NCBI RefSeq assembly: GCF_002993335.1
Contig: NZ_PVNS01000007.1
Span: 62,001-126,000 of the forward strand
Length of the DNA stretch: 64,000 bases
Direction of reading: 5' to 3'
Source: Alkalicoccus urumqiensis
GTDB taxonomy: Bacteria > Bacillota > Bacilli > Bacillales > Salisediminibacteriaceae
The notes beneath the pieces were generated by a model. That model saw nothing but the letters and a program-made list of their open reading frames with translations. It ran no database searches and was not told the origin of the DNA. This document shows, piece by piece, positions 60,110-64,000 of this stretch. The position numbers and the translations under genes were made by a program. Numbering within the stretch: the stretch's first letter is position 1; each line of letters begins with the position of its first letter.

Positions 60110-60664
60110 TTAGGATTCGGGTTCGATCAGGCCGTAGCGGCCGTCCCGGCGGCGGTACACCACGTTCGTGTCGCCGTTGACAGAGTTCGAGAAGACGAAG
60201 AAGCTGTGGCCGAGCATATCCATCTGCAGGATTGCTTCCTCGGCATCCATCGGCTTCAGATCGAAGCGTTTTGTACGAACGATTTCCAGCTCATCATCAT
60301 CCGGCACTTCCTCTTCTGCCAGAGGTTCGAGTTCATTTTTAAACATATACTTCAGGCTGTCGTCACCGCGGAACTTCCGGTTTACTTTCGTTTTGTGCTT
60401 CCGGATCTGGCGTTCCAGTTTCTCAATGACAAGATCTACAGCCGCATACATATCCGCGTGCTTTTCTTCTGCACGAAGAAGGAGTTTTGGCATCGGGATC
60501 GTGATTTCCACCTTTTGCTCGTTGTTGAGGACGCTCATTTTCACGTGAACATCGGAAGAAGGTGTGGAGTCAAAATAGCGTTCAAGCTTACCAACTTTCT
60601 TCTCAACGTGATCTCTGAGCGAATCTGTGATCTCCAGGTTTTCGCCACGAATGTTGAAATTCAT
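60110..60664 (-). CDS. hpf: Ribosome hibernation promoting factor, long form
   Basis: 184 residues. The N-terminal S30AE domain (MNFNIRGENLEITDSLRDHVEKKV, with the basic KLERQIRKHKTKVNRKFR) binds the small subunit. The C-terminal domain (VRTKRFDLKPMDAEEAILQMDMLGHSFFVF) dimerises 70S ribosomes into 100S particles. In B. subtilis this gene (yvyD) directly precedes secA; here about 4.6 kb separate them. Confidence 0.97.
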   Translation of the reverse strand: MNFNIRGENLEITDSLRDHVEKKVGKLERYFDSTPSSDVHVKMSVLNNEQKVEITIPMPKLLLRAEEKHADMYAAVDLVIEKLERQIRKHKTKVNRKFRGDDSLKYMFKNELEPLAEEEVPDDDELEIVRTKRFDLKPMDAEEAILQMDMLGHSFFVFSNSVNGDTNVVYRRRDGRYGLIEPES

Positions 60665-60689
60665 AAGCTAACAACTCCTTTCGGTTATA

Positions 60690-60731
60690 CGTACACTATT
60701 CGACGTACCCTGACAGGTTCCCTGCCGAAAC
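60690..60731 (-). promoter_or_regulatory. hpf promoter region, sigma-B- and sigma-H-like
   Basis: On the minus strand GTTTCG and GGGTAC are 15 bp apart (60726-60731, 60705-60710), resembling a sigma-B promoter. GCAGGGAAC and GTCGAATAG, 12 bp apart, resemble sigma-H. B. subtilis yvyD is under dual sigma-B/sigma-H control, so both matches are plausible but imperfect. Confidence 0.45.
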
Positions 60732-60778
60732 ATTCATTTTCTTAATGAAAATTTTATATTTCGGATGGCTCTGCCGGT

Positions 60779-60810
60779 GAAAAACCGCCCCGGACATTTT
60801 CCGGGACGCA
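60779..60810 (-). terminator. Cold-shock gene terminator
   Basis: On the minus strand GTCCCGG and CCGGGGC pair around AAAATGT, followed by GGTTTTTC. Confidence 0.85.
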
Positions 60811-60819
60811 TGATGCAGC

Positions 60820-61017
60820 CTATTTCTTTACAACGTTCGATGCCTGAGGACCCCGGGCCCCTTCAACAACATCAAATTCCACTTCCTGACCTTCATCGAG
60901 CGACTTATAGCCGTCTTCATCAATCGCCGAATAGTGTACGAAGACGTCTTCACCGCCGTCCACTTCGATAAAACCGAACCCTTTTTCTGCGTTAAACCAT
61001 TTTACTTTTCCGAGCAT
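60820..61017 (-). CDS. Cold-shock protein
   Basis: 65 residues, the usual length. RNP1 KGFGFIEV and RNP2 VFVHYSAI are present in the OB fold ([20 protein letters not shown]). An RNA chaperone binding single-stranded nucleic acid. A sigma-A promoter with -35 TTGACG (61086-61091) and -10 TATAGT (61062-61067), 18 bp apart, predicts a short leader of about 40 nt, much shorter than the long leaders of cold-inducible csp genes, so constitutive expression is likely. The exact paralogue cannot be assigned. Confidence 0.95.
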   Translation of the reverse strand: MLGKVKWFNAEKGFGFIEVDGGEDVFVHYSAIDEDGYKSLDEGQEVEFDVVEGARGPQASNVVKK

Positions 61018-61335
61018 AGGTTATCCCCATTCCCTTCATTTGAAAAGTGTGATTCAGTTCCACTATACCAGCCGGAGTGTTTCAGCGTCAATTTAATTGT
61101 CAGATAATTATCCGCCGTAATTATCACACTATTTAGGTCATTTTTCCTATTGTTATCCATTCCATTTCGTTTATGATGGAAAAAGGATGTAAAATCATCC
61201 AATTTTTCACTACTTTTATCTGCCTGACCGGCAGTTGGAAAGGAGGGCAGCTCTGCGGCAGAGGCCGCTTCTACACTCACTAATCAGACCCAGCTTGCAT
61301 CGCACTAGTATATCAACGACAGGAGTGGATGAATA
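61018..61335. other. Divergent promoter region between csp and ssb
   Basis: Holds the cold-shock promoter and, toward ssb, a possible TAAAAT -10 (61190-61195). AAAA and TTTT clusters at 61180-61215 do not fit the spaced ComK box. No ORF with a ribosome-binding site. Confidence 0.45.
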
Positions 61336-61773
61336 ATGTTTAACCAATTTCTCTTTATCGGCCGTGTAGCAAAGACCCCTCAGCTCGTCACGACGCAGAA
61401 CGGTGCGGCGTTAACCCGCTTTACGCTTGCCGTCCGGCGTTCATTCCGCAATGCCCGTGGAAATTACGATACCGACTTTGTACAGATCGCCTGCTGGAAC
61501 AAACTGGCCGACCGCGTTGCCGACTACTGCGGCACCGGTTCCATGGTTTCTGTAAAAGGCCGTGTTCAGATGCGCGAACTTCATATAACTGATGATAAAC
61601 AGATGATGATTCCGGATATTGTGGCCGATACCGTCACATTCTTAAAATTAAACCGAAACAGCTCCGACGTCCCGGAAGAAGCAGAAGCGGCGCTTCAGGC
61701 TGCGGAGGCGCAGGCCTCGGAATCACGTCCGGAGGACAGCCGGCCGCCTGAAGAAGAAGGAGCGGCGCGATGA
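61336..61773 (+). CDS. Single-stranded DNA-binding protein (SsbB-like)
   Basis: 145 residues. OB fold: MFNQFLFIGRVAKTPQL, RFTLAVRRSFRNARGNYDTDFVQIACWNKLAD and GSMVSVKGRVQMRELH. The C-terminal 35 residues are acidic and Ala/Glu-rich (EEAEAALQAAEAQASESRPE) and end in EEGAAR, not the DDDLPF-type tip that recruits repair proteins, so it is more like the SsbB paralogue used in transformation than the replicative Ssb. The start has AGGAGTGG upstream and overlaps the next gene by 4 bp. Confidence 0.9.
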   Translation: MFNQFLFIGRVAKTPQLVTTQNGAALTRFTLAVRRSFRNARGNYDTDFVQIACWNKLADRVADYCGTGSMVSVKGRVQMRELHITDDKQMMIPDIVADTVTFLKLNRNSSDVPEEAEAALQAAEAQASESRPEDSRPPEEEGAAR

Positions 61774-62012
61774 GCGAACGGGAGCTGATTCAGACGATCC
61801 TCCGCCGCATCGCCAAGCTTGAGCACGCGGTGGCTACTCAGGAAGGGCTCGAGGACATCTCCGATCAGATGGATGAACAGTCCGACGCCATCCGTCACCT
61901 GCATATGACACTCGCTGAACTGAAGGGTGATATGCAGATGCAGCACATGGAAAACGTCAATTCGGATGATTTACTGATGCGTTCGTTCCTGCACCATTCT
62001 CTTGATAAGTAA
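61770..62012 (+). CDS. Small coiled-coil hypothetical protein
   Basis: 80 residues, coupled to ssb by an ATGA overlap. MSERELIQTILRRIAKLEHAVATQEGLEDIS, then a helical DAIRHLHMTLAELKGDMQMQHME, suggests a short amphipathic coiled coil. No family is recognised. Co-expression with ssb suggests a role in DNA transactions, unproven. Confidence 0.7.
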   Translation: MSERELIQTILRRIAKLEHAVATQEGLEDISDQMDEQSDAIRHLHMTLAELKGDMQMQHMENVNSDDLLMRSFLHHSLDK

Positions 62013-62022
62013 ATGAAACCAC

Positions 62023-62058
62023 GGAAGGCCCCCGCTGTTTTTTCAGCGGGGGCCTTCC
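62023..62058. terminator. Bidirectional terminator between the ssb operon and manA
   Basis: GAAGGCCCCCGCTG and its complement form a 14-bp stem with a six-T loop. It lies at the convergent ends of both transcripts. T-runs outside the stem are short. Confidence 0.8.
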
Positions 62059-62061
62059 AGT

Positions 62062-63018
62062 TTATGCTTCCGGACCGGGTTCAGCGACGACAAGGTGAAG
62101 CTCTCCGTGCCATTTCACTGTCGGCACGTCGGCCGGAACGAGGAAGTGATCCCCTTTCTGCACCGGGATGAAGCTCCCGCTTACCTGCGCTTCCCCTGCT
62201 CCCTCCAGCACGCTGATCAGCTGATACGGGGCACGCCGCCGGAGCATCATAAAGCCATTCAAATGCATGCTGCGGACGTTAAAATAATCGTTTTCCACGA
62301 GTTCCTCCACGCGGACATCGCCTTCATGCCACACGCGGCGCTCCGGCGTCTGATCCTCGTGCGGCACCGTCGCACAGTTGATAGAATCCTCCAGATGCAG
62401 CTCCCGGAGATTCCCATCCTGCCCCGGCCGGTCATAGTCGTAGACGCGGTAGGTGATGTCTGAACTCTGCTGGACTTCAAGAAGAACGATGCCCGCACCG
62501 ATAGCGTGCACTGTGCCGCTCGGAACGTAGACGAAGTCACCTGCCTTTACCGGCACGCGCCGGAACAGTTTTTCCCACTCACCGGCCTCTGCCAGTTCCC
62601 GGAACTCCTCCCGCGTCGAGGCGTGGTGCCCGAGCACCAGCTCCGCCCCTTCCTCCGCGGAAACAACATACCAGCATTCCGTTTTTCCGTAGGCATATCC
62701 TTCGTTTTCTTCGGCGTAGGCATCATCTGGATGCACCTGCACCGATAAATCATCGGCAGCATGGAGCAGCTTGACGAGAAGCGGAAACTCTTTCTTCGCG
62801 GTGATGCCGAATACGGAAGGCTCGTTTTCCCAGAGATCCCGCAGTGTCCGCCCGTCGTAAGGTCCGCCCGTCACCGTGGAGGCGCCGTTTTCGTGTGCCG
62901 AGATCGCCCAGCATTCGCCGGTCGTCTCCGATGGCAGACTGTAGCCGAAAAGGTCGCCGAGTTTTGTGCCGCCCCATACTTTTTCCTTCAGTACGGGATC
63001 GAGTTTTAACAATGCCAT
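62062..63018 (-). CDS. manA: Mannose-6-phosphate isomerase, class I
   Basis: 318 residues. Interconverts mannose-6-P and fructose-6-P. Zinc ligands are in SVQVHPDDAYA (Gln, His) and KTECWYVV (Glu); the N-terminus LKLDPVLKEKVWGGTKLGDLFGY and the cupin FVYVPSGTVHAIGAGI are typical. Minus-strand promoter -35 TTGCAA (63173-63178) and -10 TAAAAT (63150-63155), 17 bp apart. Divergent from the glycosidase gene. Confidence 0.96.
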   Translation of the reverse strand: MALLKLDPVLKEKVWGGTKLGDLFGYSLPSETTGECWAISAHENGASTVTGGPYDGRTLRDLWENEPSVFGITAKKEFPLLVKLLHAADDLSVQVHPDDAYAEENEGYAYGKTECWYVVSAEEGAELVLGHHASTREEFRELAEAGEWEKLFRRVPVKAGDFVYVPSGTVHAIGAGIVLLEVQQSSDITYRVYDYDRPGQDGNLRELHLEDSINCATVPHEDQTPERRVWHEGDVRVEELVENDYFNVRSMHLNGFMMLRRRAPYQLISVLEGAGEAQVSGSFIPVQKGDHFLVPADVPTVKWHGELHLVVAEPGPEA

Positions 63019-63042
63019 GTCCCATTTCCCCCTGTCGTTTCG

Positions 63043-63109
63043 TGGACACGCTTTCAGAGGCGTGCTACACTTAAAGAGATCCGCTTCTTTTAGCGCAAAC
63101 GGTTGCGCT
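63043..63109 (+). promoter_or_regulatory. Glycosidase promoter with LacI-family operator
   Basis: -35 TGGACA (63043-63048) and -10 TACACT (63066-63071), spacer 17 bp. The near-perfect palindrome AGCGCAAAC-GGTTGCGCT (63092-63109) has the central CG and GCAA/TTGC arms typical of LacI-family repressors (MalR- or CcpA-like). It lies within the start of the transcript and between the two divergent genes, so it may repress both. Confidence 0.7.
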
Positions 63110-63205
63110 TTCTGTTGCTGCGGATGCTGTAAGCTATTCTGACATTACTATTTTAATGCGAACCGCTCCGCGTTGCAATAACGCCTGCGGACGAGGAGGT
63201 CTCTT

Positions 63206-64000
63206 ATGCTGTTGGAAGCTGTCTATCACCAGCCGAAATCCCAGTATGCCTACGCATACGACAATGAAACACTTCACATCCGGGTGCGCACCGGCCGCGG
63301 AGACATGGACCGCGTGTCTATCGTGTGGGGCGATAAATACCATTTCACCGAAGACACCGTCACCACTACCGATATGTACATATTTGCACAGGATGAACTG
63401 TTCGACTACTACCAGGCTGAGGTGAAACCACCGTTCCGCCGCTTCGCCTACGCCTTCCGGTTTGAGAAGGGCAGCCGGACGGTCTTCTGGAATGAAACCG
63501 GCTTTACCGAAGGAAAACTCGCTTCCGGCGGCGTCGGCATGCTCTGGTCCCCATCCGGCATGTTCGAGTTTCCATTCTTAAATGAAACCGACGTCGCCCG
63601 CCCTCCCGAATGGGTGAAGGATGCCGTCTTTTATCAGATCTTCCCCGAGCGTTTTGAAAACGGCGATCCATCGCTGACGCCGGAAGGAGCCGAAGCATGG
63701 ACACCGGACGCTGTACCGCAGCGGGATAACTTTTTCGGCGGCGATCTGCAGGGTGTCATCAACCGGCTGGATTACCTTCAGGATCTCGGCATCACGTGTA
63801 TTTATTTTACGCCGTTCTTTGAAGCGTACTCCAACCATAAATACGACACGATCGATTATTTAAAAGTTGATCCTCAGTTCGGCGACAATGAAAAAGCGAA
63901 AGAACTCGTAGAAAAAGCCCACGAAAAAGGCATCCGTGTGATGCTGGACGCCGTGTTCAACCATTCCGGCTACTACTTTCCTCCGTTTCAGGACGTGCTG
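63206..64000 (+). CDS. GH13 alpha-glycosidase (neopullulanase/cyclomaltodextrinase-like), N-terminal part
   Basis: 265 residues are present and the gene runs off the right edge. The start at 63206 has GAGGAGGT five bases upstream. Residues 1-125 look like the N-terminal CBM34-type domain of neopullulanases (MLLEAVYHQPKSQYAYAYDN). The GH13 barrel begins with DAVFYQIFPERFENGDPS and reaches conserved region I (MLDAVFNHSGYYF). It would hydrolyse maltodextrins or cyclodextrins inside the cell, since no signal peptide is seen. Confidence 0.92.
   Translation, partial: MLLEAVYHQPKSQYAYAYDNETLHIRVRTGRGDMDRVSIVWGDKYHFTEDTVTTTDMYIFAQDELFDYYQAEVKPPFRRFAYAFRFEKGSRTVFWNETGFTEGKLASGGVGMLWSPSGMFEFPFLNETDVARPPEWVKDAVFYQIFPERFENGDPSLTPEGAEAWTPDAVPQRDNFFGGDLQGVINRLDYLQDLGITCIYFTPFFEAYSNHKYDTIDYLKVDPQFGDNEKAKELVEKAHEKGIRVMLDAVFNHSGYYFPPFQDVL

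Noticed and set aside
61180-61215. ComK box upstream of ssb
   Set aside because: AAAA and TTTT clusters are present but not in the AAAA-N5-TTTT spacing.

Overview
The window is chromosomal DNA of a moderately GC-rich member of the Bacillaceae. Gene content and order follow the Bacillus subtilis region from the gapA operon to secA/hpf: cggR-gap-pgk-tpiA-gpmI-eno, sigL, clpP, yvcI-rapZ-yvcK-whiA-crh, trxB, the his operon, hprK-lgt-yvoD-ppaX-yvoF, yvlBCD, uvrBA, minJ, ctpB, ftsEX, cccB, yvjA, prfB, secA and hpf. The acidic, Glu/Asp-rich proteins and a carotenoid desaturase suggest a halophilic or haloalkaliphilic relative (Alkalicoccus/Salisediminibacterium-like; inference only). No rRNA, tRNA, CRISPR array, transposase or phage gene was recognised.

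Layout. 1-1943: an oxidoreductase cut by the window edge and a FAD/Rieske oxidoreductase. 2838-11663: the lower glycolytic operon with its repressor CggR, operator and promoter, preceded by a glutaredoxin and sigma-54. 11799-21820: clpP and clpE, both with CtsR operators, surrounding the crh/whiA/yvcK/rapZ/Nudix operon, then trxB and a TPR protein. 22111-24213: a methyltransferase-family membrane protein and a carotenoid desaturase. 24637-31073: a complete his operon with hisZ. 31292-35247: the HPr kinase/lgt operon. 35477-42189: yvlBCD under a sigma-W promoter, and uvrBA under a LexA box. 42424-50418: the cell-division and envelope genes minJ, ctpB, an EnvC-like hydrolase activator and ftsEX, then cytochrome c-551 and a YitT protein. 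51871-60664: prfB (with the RF2 frameshift), secA, a glcT-ptsG pair with its antiterminator target, and hpf. 60820-64000: cold-shock protein, ssb, mannose-6-phosphate isomerase and the start of a GH13 glycosidase.

Functional links. CggR, Crh, HPr kinase, GlcT/PtsG and YvcK form a carbon-control set around glycolysis. CtsR controls clpP and clpE. FtsEX with the EnvC-like protein, MinJ and CtpB serve division and the envelope.

The unexpected content is intergenic. Five arrays of short motifs repeat at a strict 21-bp pitch, about two turns of DNA. Each array has its own motif. Four of the five show the same layout: four units at 21 bp, one 19-bp step, then further units. Two arrays with unrelated motifs have nine units at identical offsets (0, 21, 42, 63, 82, 103, 124, 145, 166). 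The 19-bp step breaks any reading frame, so these are not simply peptide repeats. Four of the arrays lie directly beside, or a few hundred bases from, copies of a second family: a 0.6-0.7 kb mosaic repeat whose right end always sits just behind the terminator of a minus-strand housekeeping gene (eno, prfB, hpf). Together they look like an undescribed composite intergenic element.
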